Source: a virus. Taken from it: a stretch of DNA of 64,000 nt. The stretch spans positions 62,001-126,000 of the IMG/VR virus record IMGVR_UViG_3300033183_000354; one strand, 5' to 3'. The notes below the pieces were generated by a model that saw nothing but the letters and a program-made list of their open reading frames with translations, made no database searches and was not told where the DNA came from. Shown piece by piece: positions 48,204 through 58,900 of the stretch (positions are counted from its first letter, which is position 1; every line of letters starts with the position of its first letter). A program made the translations under genes and the position numbers.

Positions 48204-49606
48204 TGGTTGATTTTACTGACGAATACTTTGACAATCAAAGAAAGAGTAAGGTATCTAAGACTCGAGGACGTGTAGAAGCAGATGCCTATAAGGATAACGA
48301 TAAACGCTATCCTTTGCCTACATATGAGAATCAATCTTCACTTAATAAAGCTACACGAGGCGGTAAAGAGAATAGAGCCTATATTGGCGGAGGCGATGTA
48401 GTAGTTGATCTCAATCTAAAACCTACTATGCCGTCTCGCTCACCTAAAAATCATGTTAAGCAAACAATTACCGGACATATATTTGAAGTCGATGATACAA
48501 AAGGCAATGAACGTATCTTATATAAGCATGCAACAGGATCAGCAATTGAAATGCAGGCTGATGGAACTGTCATCGTTAGTTCGCTCTTCAATACTGTACG
48601 TTTTACTGGTGGAGATGAAAAAGTAATTATCGAAGGTGATGGTACAATCTCTTATAATGGTAATTTAACGCTTGACGTAACAGGCGATTTTAATCTAAAA
48701 GTTGGACAAAACTTCAATATAGATGTTGGAGGTGACGTAGTACAGACTGTTGACGGCGGCGTTAAACATACAGTTGAAAAGAATTTCAAACAAATTATCA
48801 AACAAAACTATAGTGATTATGTCCTTGGTGTACGTACCGAAGAGACTTTAAATGATCGATATATTATTACTAAAGGATTATTTGATAACTATGCACAAAA
48901 TGATATCAAGCAATTTGCTGGTAATGATATCATTACAACAGCACAAAAGACATTTACTGCTTCATCAAAAAATATTAATATTATGGCAAGAGATCTTACT
49001 GTGATTGGTGATAGTGGTACAATGGGTGGTGAGAATATTATCGCATATAACTATAATATGTACACAGGTCATTCAATTGAAGCCGGTGATACTATAACTA
49101 CACCAGTTGTATATGGCGATTTACAAGGTACAGCCACAAAAGCTATAGACGCAGATACAGCTCATAGTCAATCATATGGCGATTTCCATGGTGATGTCGG
49201 TTCTTCTCCAGGGTATACAGCAGATAATACCTCTGTCGATACAACTGCAACTTTATTGCCAAACAGTACACGTCTCACAAATACATTATATAAATCTGAT
49301 CTTGGCATAAGAAAAGTATCGATCGATCCAGGTGATAAGATGAAGAATCAAATCGATCGATCAGCAAAATATGGTGGTATTGCTACACGAAAACTTACGA
49401 CAGCAGAAGTTAGATCAAAGATGCGAGATCCAATTACTGCAACAAATAAAGCATTTATTGGTTCTATGCTTTCTGAAGGCGTATTGTCTGCACAATATAT
49501 TAATTCGATTCCACCTCGAATTGGAAGAAAAGTTGGTGCTGAACCTACACCAAGAAGAAATAGCGAACCAATTGGTTATAGAAAAGATACTGGAAGGTTT
49601 GTATAA
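48203..49606 (+). CDS. Needle/spike protein (gp5 C-terminal beta-helix-like)
   Basis: 467 residues. An early OB-like linker is followed by a repeat region (GDFNLKVGQNFNIDVGGDVV, QTVDGGVKHTVEKNF) with the 8-residue VxGxxxxx pattern of the triple beta-helix of gp5 and VgrG. The last ~150 residues are polar and probably bind wedge proteins. Here the needle is a separate gene from the OB-lysozyme. Confidence 0.7.
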   Translation: MVDFTDEYFDNQRKSKVSKTRGRVEADAYKDNDKRYPLPTYENQSSLNKATRGGKENRAYIGGGDVVVDLNLKPTMPSRSPKNHVKQTITGHIFEVDDTKGNERILYKHATGSAIEMQADGTVIVSSLFNTVRFTGGDEKVIIEGDGTISYNGNLTLDVTGDFNLKVGQNFNIDVGGDVVQTVDGGVKHTVEKNFKQIIKQNYSDYVLGVRTEETLNDRYIITKGLFDNYAQNDIKQFAGNDIITTAQKTFTASSKNINIMARDLTVIGDSGTMGGENIIAYNYNMYTGHSIEAGDTITTPVVYGDLQGTATKAIDADTAHSQSYGDFHGDVGSSPGYTADNTSVDTTATLLPNSTRLTNTLYKSDLGIRKVSIDPGDKMKNQIDRSAKYGGIATRKLTTAEVRSKMRDPITATNKAFIGSMLSEGVLSAQYINSIPPRIGRKVGAEPTPRRNSEPIGYRKDTGRFV

Positions 49607-50241
49607 TGGCTATTACGAAAAATTATATTCCAGATCCATCATATAACCCTGAATTTCAAACTGAAATTACTGCGAGGACAAAATTGGCTCCTGGTATTAG
49701 TATGGCAAAGTTTTTAGCTGGCTATGGAGATAAGTCAAATCTTAATCATATTGCAACAAGACAAGAAAAACTTAAGTTGGCTAAACAATATTATCTTCAT
49801 GCTCAAGCAGTCTTGACAGTATCTCAAAATATGAGTGACTTCGAAGAATATCGCTTAATAGTAGCAGAAGGTTTATATAAACCTGGACCAAGTGAAGTCT
49901 TACAAAAAGGAAGTATTAATGAGAGTCTACAAAAAGGACTTGCTGTAGTATATGAGCTTAGAGATAATAGAGGCAATAATGCTCTTGATAAAACATTCGA
50001 TCTTGCGGTTCATTGGAAAGATACACTTAATTTTAATAAACTAATCCTCGATTATGATACGTATGATCCAAATGGAAGTTTAAACGCTCAAATCATTTTG
50101 ATTATGCCTCAAATATTTGATCCATGGAAAGTAACTTATGATAATATTATTGAAACGAGATTTAATAACTATGTCCAAGCTACAAATGAATTAATTGAAA
50201 TTTTACTTCCTAAAGAAGAAAGTACTGCTAAAGTTTATTAA
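49606..50241 (+). CDS. Conserved baseplate-region protein (211 aa)
   Basis: 211 residues; NYIPDPSYNPEFQTEITART, LAPGISMAKFLAGYG and NALDKTFDLAVHWKDTLNF can be seen. Starts at the last base of the needle gene stop. A peptidoglycan- or wedge-linked role is suggested only by position between the needle and gp25. Family not recognised with certainty. Confidence 0.65.
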   Translation: MAITKNYIPDPSYNPEFQTEITARTKLAPGISMAKFLAGYGDKSNLNHIATRQEKLKLAKQYYLHAQAVLTVSQNMSDFEEYRLIVAEGLYKPGPSEVLQKGSINESLQKGLAVVYELRDNRGNNALDKTFDLAVHWKDTLNFNKLILDYDTYDPNGSLNAQIILIMPQIFDPWKVTYDNIIETRFNNYVQATNELIEILLPKEESTAKVY

Positions 50242-50247
50242 TAAATA
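50240..50247 (+). promoter_or_regulatory. T4-type late promoter box AATAAATA
   Basis: AATAAATA overlapping the previous stop, in a 33-nt gap before gene 25. Leader of about 20 nt with AAGAG as a weak ribosome-binding site. Confidence 0.5.
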
Positions 50248-50274
50248 GGATAGATACATTCTTAAGAGAAAAAA

Positions 50275-50718
50275 ATGGCTAAACGAGCATTTGCAGTAGA
50301 AGATGGTAACTTACAGATAAAATCTGTGACAGTTGCAAAAGAAAGGGTTTATAAAGATATAGACCTGACATTTGCGCGTAAACCTTCTGGTGATATTTAC
50401 AAGAAGACTGATGCTGCAGCAGTGAAACAAGCAGTAAAAAACGTCTTACTTACTAATAAGTATGAAAAGCCATTTGCTCCATCTTATGGTGCTAACTTAA
50501 ATGCACTTCTTTTTGAACTTGAATCAGAATTTGAAGATGATAAGATAAGAGATGTCATTAAACAAACTATAAGAAAATATGAACCAAGGGCTCGAGTTGC
50601 TGGCGTAAAGACAAAGATTAACCCAAATAATAATGCTGTTACAGTTACAGTTAATTTTCAAATCGTAAGCACTTCAGAAGAATTTACACTCGATCTAACA
50701 CTAGCGAGGCTGAGATAA
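50275..50718 (+). CDS. 25: Baseplate wedge subunit gp25
   Basis: 147 residues (T4 gp25 is 132). Opening AKRAFAVEDGNLQIKSVTVA, KERVYKDIDLTFARKPSGDI and the EPRARV motif (YEPRARVAGVK) identify the gp25/W family that anchors the sheath and joins wedges. Followed by gene 6 without a gap, as in T4 and in contractile systems generally. Confidence 0.9.
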   Translation: MAKRAFAVEDGNLQIKSVTVAKERVYKDIDLTFARKPSGDIYKKTDAAAVKQAVKNVLLTNKYEKPFAPSYGANLNALLFELESEFEDDKIRDVIKQTIRKYEPRARVAGVKTKINPNNNAVTVTVNFQIVSTSEEFTLDLTLARLR

Positions 50719-52551
50719 ATGGCGACCACAATTAAATCAACTGATCTAGATTTTGATACGATCAAAGCAAGGTTGAAAGATTATTTAAAGTCAACCGGAG
50801 AGTTTTCTGATTATAATTTTGAAGCCTCAGGTATCTCAAACGTATTAGACGTATTGGCATATAATACTCATTTTAATGGGTTGACTGCTAACTTTGCTTT
50901 GAATGAATCATTCCTTAATACTGCTCAATTAAGAAGCTCAGTTGTATCTCATGCCGAAGCTTTAGGCTATGTACCAAGATCTTATACTTCAGCAAAAGCA
51001 TTAATCAATATTTCTATTACTATTTCTGCTGTTACTAGACCAGTTACGGTTACATTACCACGTGATACAAAGTTCACATCTGAAGTCAATGGTATCACTT
51101 ATACTTATCAGACTCTTTCTAATTATACTGCAACTGATGATGGTTCAGGCGTTTATCAGTTTACAACTTCTGAAGGCATAGAATCAATTCCCATTTATGA
51201 AGGTTCATTAAAGACTAAAACTTTCTTTGTTGGAGAAACCGAAGAAGAACAGATTTATGTGCTATCAGATATTACGATGGATACGCAAACACTTGAAGTA
51301 AAAGTATATGAATCTTCTTCAAGTAGTACTTATGAATCTTATACTAATTTAAGAGATGCGAGTCGTATTACTACTACCTCAACTCATTATCAAATTAAAG
51401 AAGTGCCAAATGGTAACTATGAACTTTTATTTGGGGATGGAGTTACGACTGGTAAGAAACCGAGCGCAGGTAATAAGATTGTAGTTACATATCTATCAAC
51501 TGCAGCAGGCGCATCAAATGGTGCAACTACTTTTACTCCTTCATCTACGTTTACAGTTGATGGCACTGATTATAATCTTGGAGTTACTACTGTATCTGAG
51601 TCAGCAGGTGGAGCATTTAAAGAAACTATTGATTCTATTCGTCGTAATGCTCCGATTGGATTTGCTACTCAACAAAGACTTGTGACTGCAGAAGATTATC
51701 GTGCACAGATCTTATCAAAATATGGAAACTATATTGATGATGTTATCTCTTGGGGTGGAGCAGATAATGATCCTCCTCGTTACGGTGCAGTATACGTATC
51801 ACTTGACTTTAAAGATGATATTTCATCTGATGTGCAGACTGAAGTAAAAAATGCAATTGTTAACGATCTTACTTCAAATATCTCGATTATGTCAATCGAT
51901 ACTCTTTTCTCTGATGCTATTACTACGTATCTCGAATTAAATACATTCTTTAACTTAGATCCTGATTTAACTTCTTCTACGCCTCGAGCAGTTGAAAATG
52001 ATGTATCAGAATTAGTCATTGATTACTTTAATAATAATCTGAAAAGCTTTAATAAAGTATTTAGAAGATCTCAATTATTGGCTACTATCGATGATTTCGA
52101 TGTTGCTATTCTTAACTCTCGAATGGATGTGAAGGTACAACAAAGGTTTACGCCTTCATTAAGTCAATCACTATCATATGATGTTAAGTTTCCAGTAACA
52201 TTAGCAAATCCAGATGATGAGTTTTACCGTATTACTTCGAATCGTTTTACTTATAATGGTGTAGCTTGCTTGATTCGTAATAAATTAAAATCAAATAAAC
52301 TTGAAATCGCTGATATCGATGGCAATATTCAAGTAGATAATATTGGTTCATATTCTCCAGATAATGGTACTGTTAATATTGTTGGATTTAAACCTTCTTC
52401 TATTGAAGGCAGTTCGCAAATAAAAATCTCTGCTACTCCTTCAAATCAAAGTACAATTAGACCTTTAAGAAATTATATCATCGACTTAGATCAAGAGCTT
52501 TCGATTGCGTCAGCTCAGATTGATTATCAAGAAACAAGAATTAATCTCTAA
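50719..52551 (+). CDS. 6: Baseplate wedge subunit gp6
   Basis: 610 residues (T4 gp6 is 660). FEASGISNVLDVLAYNTHFN, NFALNESFLNTAQLRSSVVS and HAEALGYVPRSYTSAKA are hallmark gp6/GpJ-like blocks; the C-terminal half is beta-rich. gp6 forms the inner ring that triggers contraction. Starts right after gp25 and overlaps the next start. Confidence 0.9.
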   Translation: MATTIKSTDLDFDTIKARLKDYLKSTGEFSDYNFEASGISNVLDVLAYNTHFNGLTANFALNESFLNTAQLRSSVVSHAEALGYVPRSYTSAKALINISITISAVTRPVTVTLPRDTKFTSEVNGITYTYQTLSNYTATDDGSGVYQFTTSEGIESIPIYEGSLKTKTFFVGETEEEQIYVLSDITMDTQTLEVKVYESSSSSTYESYTNLRDASRITTTSTHYQIKEVPNGNYELLFGDGVTTGKKPSAGNKIVVTYLSTAAGASNGATTFTPSSTFTVDGTDYNLGVTTVSESAGGAFKETIDSIRRNAPIGFATQQRLVTAEDYRAQILSKYGNYIDDVISWGGADNDPPRYGAVYVSLDFKDDISSDVQTEVKNAIVNDLTSNISIMSIDTLFSDAITTYLELNTFFNLDPDLTSSTPRAVENDVSELVIDYFNNNLKSFNKVFRRSQLLATIDDFDVAILNSRMDVKVQQRFTPSLSQSLSYDVKFPVTLANPDDEFYRITSNRFTYNGVACLIRNKLKSNKLEIADIDGNIQVDNIGSYSPDNGTVNIVGFKPSSIEGSSQIKISATPSNQSTIRPLRNYIIDLDQELSIASAQIDYQETRINL

Positions 52552-53492
52552 TGGCACATAAAATATCTGATTATAATCGTAGAGAAATAAACTTAATCCA
52601 AAGACGGATTAAAGAAGTTTTGCCTGAATATTTTACGGCAGAATATCCTGACTTGATTAAGTTTCTCGAAGCGTATTATGATTTTATGAATCAAGATACA
52701 ACAGCAAATAACCACGATATTGATATTCATCAACTTTATCGTGTAAGAGATATTCCTGAAACTGAACTATCGAATCTTAATCAAATCATTAAAGAGTTAA
52801 GTGCTGGCCTTGAGAATGGTGAAGCATTTACTGATGCTAGGTTTACAGCAAGAAGATTTGCTGATTTCTATAGATCAAAGGGTTCTCGTAATTCAATCGA
52901 AGAATTCTTTCGTGCCTTTTTTCAACAAGAAGTTGAAGTTGAATATCCTAAAAAACAAATGTTTATTGTAGGTGAATCAGAAATTGGTTTCGATTCTCTT
53001 AAATTTATTCAAGATTATGCTTTATATCAAACGTTCTCTATTCTTATTAAGAGCGGATTAGGTACGAGAACATGGGATAAACTATATAAAAAATATGTAC
53101 ATCCGGCTGGATGGTATTTTCAAGGGCAAGTAGTAAATGAAGGGGTAGCTGATTTTGGTATTGGTAATATGCCATTATCACTTAAAGATTCTGGAATTGG
53201 TCCTGTTCTTGTCGGTGAAGCTATTCTTACTACAACTGCTCCATTTATTCAAGATGTAGCATTTGTAGAAAATGATACGATTATTACTGGTATCGATAAT
53301 AATCTTATCTCACGTTATCAGTCATTGACTGCAACTCAACTTCAAAATAACTTCAATGATATTACTGATCTTATTTCACCGAATGCACCTACATTTGATG
53401 ATAGTGCTACAGAAGGTGAAGCCGATATGGCTGGAACAGTTTACACAATGGATGGTGCGAGATATACTGATAGTAATAACGCATATCTTTAG
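52551..53492 (+). CDS. Baseplate wedge-region structural protein (gp7-like position)
   Basis: 313 residues. RRIKEVLPEYFTAEYPDLIK, FYRSKGSRNSIEEFFRAFFQ and KKYVHPAGWYFQGQV are blocks I recall as conserved in marine T4-like phages directly after gp6. Position corresponds to T4 gene 7, but it is far shorter than gp7 (1032), so orthology is unproven. C-terminus is Asp/Thr-rich. Confidence 0.7.
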   Translation: MAHKISDYNRREINLIQRRIKEVLPEYFTAEYPDLIKFLEAYYDFMNQDTTANNHDIDIHQLYRVRDIPETELSNLNQIIKELSAGLENGEAFTDARFTARRFADFYRSKGSRNSIEEFFRAFFQQEVEVEYPKKQMFIVGESEIGFDSLKFIQDYALYQTFSILIKSGLGTRTWDKLYKKYVHPAGWYFQGQVVNEGVADFGIGNMPLSLKDSGIGPVLVGEAILTTTAPFIQDVAFVENDTIITGIDNNLISRYQSLTATQLQNNFNDITDLISPNAPTFDDSATEGEADMAGTVYTMDGARYTDSNNAYL

Positions 53493-53512
53493 TAAAGAGC
53501 ATAAACTTTCAT

Positions 53513-53520
53513 TATAAATA
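53513..53520 (+). promoter_or_regulatory. T4-type late promoter box TATAAATA
   Basis: Perfect TATAAATA then CCTTT, in the 55-nt gap before ATG 53548, giving a normal leader with AAGGGA as ribosome-binding site. Confidence 0.7.
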
Positions 53521-53547
53521 CCTTTAATCACGGTGTAAGGGATTAAG

Positions 53548-54549
53548 ATGACTAGACAGAATATTGCAATTGGATCTTCGGCGAATGATGGTACTGGTGA
53601 TACCCTCAGAGCAGCAGGTCAAAAAATTAATCAAAACTTCGTAGAGATCTATCAACGTCTTGGCGGAGATAGCGATGTTTTTTCGACTCAAATTAGTTTT
53701 ACTGGTTCTGCAATTGTCTGGGAAGGAACCAGCGCTGATAGTTGGGAAACAAATCTTATTGTAGCAGATCCTACTGCTGATAGGACTATAACTATCCCTG
53801 ATGCTACTGGAACGATCGTATTAAATAGTGCGACTCAAACTCTTACAAATAAGACTTTGACTACACCTACTTTAACGACTCCAAAGATCAATGATACTTC
53901 GGCAGATCATACATATAATATTGCGGTCAGTGAATTGGCTGCTAATAGAACAATAACACTTCCTCTCTTAACAGGAAATGATACGTTTGTTTTTGCTGAT
54001 CATACTCAGACATTAACAAATAAAACTTTGACTACGCCGACTCTAAATTCGCCGACAATTGGCACATTAATCAACGATGCAAATGGCGCTGAGATTATTA
54101 AACTAACGGCTACATCTTCTGCGGTCAATGAAATTACAATTGCGAACGCGGCCGCAGGTTCTGGTCCTACTATTTCTGCTACTGGTACTGGTACAAATAT
54201 AAACCTAAACTTAAGCGCTAAAGGCACAGGTGCTGTCGAAACAAATAAGTTTGCTTTTAATCATGAAAATCAGGTTTCAAATGGAGCAGTATCTGCCGAG
54301 AGATCTTTCATCATCTTTAGCAAAGCAACTGCTTTAGCTGCTACACTTGCAGATGGTACGGTTACAGGTGAATTTAAATTAATGGTAAATGCTAATACTG
54401 GTTTAGTTACAGTTACTCCTTCTAATTTTGCACAAGGCACTTCTTTCTCAATTGCACAAAACGGTTCATGTCAAGTTATTTGGGACGGTAGCAATTGGTT
54501 CATGATTGGATCTGCTGATTCGTCTGACACATATATAACTATTACTTAA
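53548..54549 (+). CDS. Fibre-like baseplate protein with repeats
   Basis: 333 residues. N-terminal NIAIGSSANDGTGDTLRAAG, QKINQNFVEIYQRLGG is a trimerising attachment motif of phage fibre proteins. Two copies of TQTLTNKTLTTPTL lie around residues 96-110 and 151-165. The C-terminus (GSCQVIWDGSNWFMIG) is a typical beta-prism end. Probably a short fibre or its connector. Confidence 0.7.
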   Translation: MTRQNIAIGSSANDGTGDTLRAAGQKINQNFVEIYQRLGGDSDVFSTQISFTGSAIVWEGTSADSWETNLIVADPTADRTITIPDATGTIVLNSATQTLTNKTLTTPTLTTPKINDTSADHTYNIAVSELAANRTITLPLLTGNDTFVFADHTQTLTNKTLTTPTLNSPTIGTLINDANGAEIIKLTATSSAVNEITIANAAAGSGPTISATGTGTNINLNLSAKGTGAVETNKFAFNHENQVSNGAVSAERSFIIFSKATALAATLADGTVTGEFKLMVNANTGLVTVTPSNFAQGTSFSIAQNGSCQVIWDGSNWFMIGSADSSDTYITIT

Positions 54550-54559
54550 GAGATAAACG

Positions 54560-55933
54560 ATGACAGCAATTATTACAGACGCACTCAAAAAACAACTGCT
54601 CGATACCGTATATAACGAGTTTACTGCTGGAAGCACTAAATACTATATTGGTGTTGGCAGATCCGAGCAATGGGATAGCGCTGAAACAGTACCTACTCCT
54701 ACAAACTCTTTAAGAACACAACGTAATGCTCGTTTATCATTACAGGCAATTAAACTTGCAACTGATGCATCTTATGTAATTCCTCGTTATAACTGGACTT
54801 CTGGTACAATTTATAGTGGCTATGATGATGCATTTAATAGATATCCTACTAATTCATATTACGTATTAACAGAAGATAATCACATTTATATTTGTCTTCA
54901 ACAAGGTAAATCTTCGACAGGTATTTCTGTTGCATCAACTGTTAAACCTACTGGTACAACTACTACTCCATTTAGAACTTCAGATGGTTATGTTTGGAAG
55001 TTTTTATATGCACTAAGTGGTGTAACTTCTGCTAGATTTTTGTCGGCTAACTATATGCCAGTTCAGTTTATTAATGATTCTTCAGGCTCAGAGGCAATTG
55101 GTATTATCTCTCAACAGCAAGCGACTATTCAAGAAGCAGCATCTGAAGGTCAAATTATTGGTATTCGAGTTTCTAATGGTGGCACTGGTTATACATCTGC
55201 TCCTACTGTAACTATTTCCGGTGATGGTGCCGGCGCAAGTGCTACTGCTTACGTAAGTGGTGGTTCTATTACAAAGATTGAACTTGATTCAAGTGGCGAT
55301 AGCGGCATGACGATGGGTCATAGTTATAAATATGCGGGTATTTCATTTAGCGGCGGTGGTGGTAGTGGTGCTGTGGCACGTGCTATTATTGGTCCTACTG
55401 GTGGTATTGGTGCAAATCCAATTAATGATCTTCGTTCTACTGCGATTATGTTTAATACAAAACCTGCAGGTGCAGAAGGCAATGACTTTATTGTCGATCA
55501 AGACTTTAGACAAATTGTTCTTATGAAAGCACCAACAGATTATAATGATTCTGCATATACAGATACGACAGGCAAAGTCCTTCGTTATCTTAAACTTACT
55601 TCAGCTGGTGACGCATCAAACTTTATCGTAGATCGTACTATTACAGGTGGTACTTCTACTGCAAAAGCAATCATTGATCAAGTTGATAGTGATAATATCT
55701 ACGCTCACCAAACTGAAGATACTGGATTTATTAGCTTCCAAGAAGGCGAAGCAGTATCTGCACCTGGAGCAACTGGTACACTCGTTGCTGCTGGCTATGA
55801 TGGAGATACAGATGCATTTACAAATGATGATGTTAATAAGTTTTCTGGGGACATATTATACATAGAAAATAGAGCGCCAGTACTTCGAGCAGCTGATCAG
55901 ACTGAAGATATTAAAGTCATCATTTCACTTTAA
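54560..55933 (+). CDS. 8: Baseplate wedge subunit gp8
   Basis: 457 residues (T4 gp8 is 334). YYIGVGRSEQWDS, YVIPRYNWTSG, DGYVWKFLYAL and the C-terminal YIENRAPVLRAADQTEDIKV match T4 gp8 (there IYMENRPPIIMAMDQTEEIN). A Gly/Ser-rich insertion of about 120 residues (GGTGYTSAPTVTISGDG onward) lies in the middle. gp8 dimers tie wedge proteins together. Confidence 0.85.
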   Translation: MTAIITDALKKQLLDTVYNEFTAGSTKYYIGVGRSEQWDSAETVPTPTNSLRTQRNARLSLQAIKLATDASYVIPRYNWTSGTIYSGYDDAFNRYPTNSYYVLTEDNHIYICLQQGKSSTGISVASTVKPTGTTTTPFRTSDGYVWKFLYALSGVTSARFLSANYMPVQFINDSSGSEAIGIISQQQATIQEAASEGQIIGIRVSNGGTGYTSAPTVTISGDGAGASATAYVSGGSITKIELDSSGDSGMTMGHSYKYAGISFSGGGGSGAVARAIIGPTGGIGANPINDLRSTAIMFNTKPAGAEGNDFIVDQDFRQIVLMKAPTDYNDSAYTDTTGKVLRYLKLTSAGDASNFIVDRTITGGTSTAKAIIDQVDSDNIYAHQTEDTGFISFQEGEAVSAPGATGTLVAAGYDGDTDAFTNDDVNKFSGDILYIENRAPVLRAADQTEDIKVIISL

Positions 55934-55943
55934 GGTATAGAGA

Positions 55944-58900
55944 ATGGCAACCGTACTAACTAAATCTACTTTTTCTAATACATATAAAGATGATTTTGCT
56001 GATAGTGACAATTATTACAGAATCCTTTTTAATAGTGGTAAAGCACTGCAAGCGAGAGAGCTTACGCAGATGCAAACTATTATTCAAAAACAAATTGAAA
56101 GATTTGGGAGTAATATTTTTAAAGAAGGTGGAGTCGTAAAACCTGGCGGCACAAACCTTAATCAAAAGTATGAATACATCAAATTAAATACTACGTCTAA
56201 TACACTACCTACTGATACTTCAACTCTTATTGGTACACTCTTTACGGGTCAAACTTCTGGTGTTATCGCAAAAGTAATTCAAGTTGTATCTGCTACAGGT
56301 TCTGATCCAGCTACACTTTACGTACAATATACTAATACCGCATCCTCAACGGCTGATACCTCTTCACCTATTCGAATGGAAGCAGGCGAAGATATTAATA
56401 ATGGTTCAATTACTCTTACTGTACAAACGACAAATACAACAGCAAATAGAGCAGTCGGTACTGGTACTATTGTTTCAATTGGTTCAGGCATTTATTATAC
56501 AAAAGGTTTTTTTGTATATACTGAAAATCAATCGAAAATTGTTTCTAAATATTCTGATGCCCCTAACGTTGATGTTGGATTTAAGATCGTAGAAGATGTC
56601 GTCACTATTGCTGATAATACCGCATTATACGATAATCAAGGATCGACTCCTAATTTATCTTCCCCAGGCGCTGATAGATATCGTATTCGTCTTCTTATCT
56701 CTACTCGTGATGAAATTGATTCTGATCAAAATTTTATTCATATCGCTACTGTTAAAAATGGCGTAATCTTTGCAACAGCAAAAGAAACTGATGCATATGA
56801 TATTCCTAATGATATGATTGCTCAGAGGATCTTTGAAAACTCTGGTAACTATATTGTTAATCCATTTACCGTTAAATTCAATGAAGATTCAGATAATACA
56901 AAACTACAGCTTGAAGTAAGTGATGGTGTAGCTGTTGTTGACGGCTATAGAGCTGAAAGATATTTCCCAACGGTTATTCGACTTGATAAGCCAACTACTA
57001 CTATTACCAAAAATAACGAAGTTGTAGCAGCTGACTTTGGTAACTATGTTATTGTAAATCCAGCAAATGCTTCTGGTTTACCAAACTTAAATACGTGGGA
57101 ACAGCTTAATCTACGTAGCGCTACTAATTACGGTGGATCTACGATTGGTACTGCAAGAGTAAAAGCTGTAACCGAAGATGGTGCAAACTATCGTTACCAT
57201 CTTTTTGATATTCAAATGAATTCTGGTCAAGCTTTTAGAAATGTTAAAAGTGTTGGTACAAGTATAACGAGTTATTTTAATCCAACTCTTGAAAATAGCA
57301 AAGCTGTACTAAAGGATCCTCTTAAGAATTCATCTCTCTTTGCGCTTCCTATTTCTCGACCTTCTTCAATTAGTGATATTTCTTTGGTAGTACAAAGAAG
57401 ATTTGCTACTACTACGAATGCAAGTGGTGAAGCATCACTGACTCTTACTGCTACTGGTGAAACTTTCTCTAATGTTGGTGACTGGATTTATGCTAATGCT
57501 GATAGCGACTTATATACTGGTTCAGTAAGTGTAAGTGGCGCAGGTACAGCAGCTGCTAGCATTAGCGGTCTTCCTGTAAGTTCTTCTAATCTCGAGATCT
57601 TAGCTTATGTTAATAAAGCTGCTGCCACTCCAAGATCTAAAACATTAACAACTCGTACAATAAACGCTACTGTTGATTCTGATGGCAATGGATTTAAGTA
57701 TATTAATCTTGGTAAAGCCGATATCTATGATGTATCAGAAATTGTGAATGCTGCCGATAGTTCAATAAGCTATGCTAATCGATTTGTTCTTGATAATGGA
57801 CAAAGAGATAATTATTATGGACTAGGTAAACTAGTATTAAAAGGTGGAAACGCGGCGCCAAGTGGCAATGTTTATGCAAGCTTTAGACATTTTGCACATG
57901 GTACTTCAGGCGATTTCTTTGCTGTTAACTCTTATACTGGTCAAGTTACATATAAAAACATTCCGTCTTATAGATTAAATGATGGAACTACGATTAATTT
58001 AAGAGATTACTTAGACTTTAGATCAGTACAAGATGCAAATGGCGCATATTCAAGTACTGCGACTGGGGCTCGAGTCAATCAACTTCCACAGCCTACTGAT
58101 ACTATTCAGTTCGATGCGGCTTATTATCTTCCAGTTGCTGGTAAGTTGACAATTGACACAGAAGGCATGCTAGATTTTGTCAAAGGCTCTCCTGAATTAA
58201 TTCCACGTCCACCTGAAAAGGCTGATCAATCTCTTGGTCTTTATAATATTTGGATGGGCGGCAATACTCTTGATGATTCTGATGTTCTTTTACAGCGCAT
58301 TGAACATAAACGCTTTACAATGGCTGACATTGGTCAACTTGAGACACGAATCGATAAGCTTGAAGAATTAGCTTCTCTTAGCATGCTTGAAATGGATACG
58401 AAGAATTTCCAAGTTCTTGACTCTGCTGGTCTTGATAGAACAAAATCAGGTTTCTTTGTAGATAACTTCTCTACACATATTTTATCTGACGTTGAAAATC
58501 CAGACTATTCGGCTGCACTTGATCCTTCTCGTCAAGAGTTAAGACCTGCATTTAGTGAAGATAATATTAAATTAATATATGATTCGGCTTCTTCGACCAA
58601 TACTATTAAGAAGGGTGATAATGTTTATATCAAGTATGACGAAGCAACTTATATTAATCAAAGTCTTGCAAGTCAGGCCATTCAAATTAACCCATTCTCT
58701 GTAGTTGTTCATGAAGGTATCATAACGCTTTCTCCAGCATCAGATGAATGGAGAGATACCAAGCGTAAAGCTGCTAAAACTATTGATGGTGGTACTAAAC
58801 TTAATACACAGCAAGCTTATATGTGGAATAACTGGGAATGGAACTGGGGAGGTCGACCTCTTGATCAGTTGAGTGTTGGTGCGACTACTAACGTTAAGAA

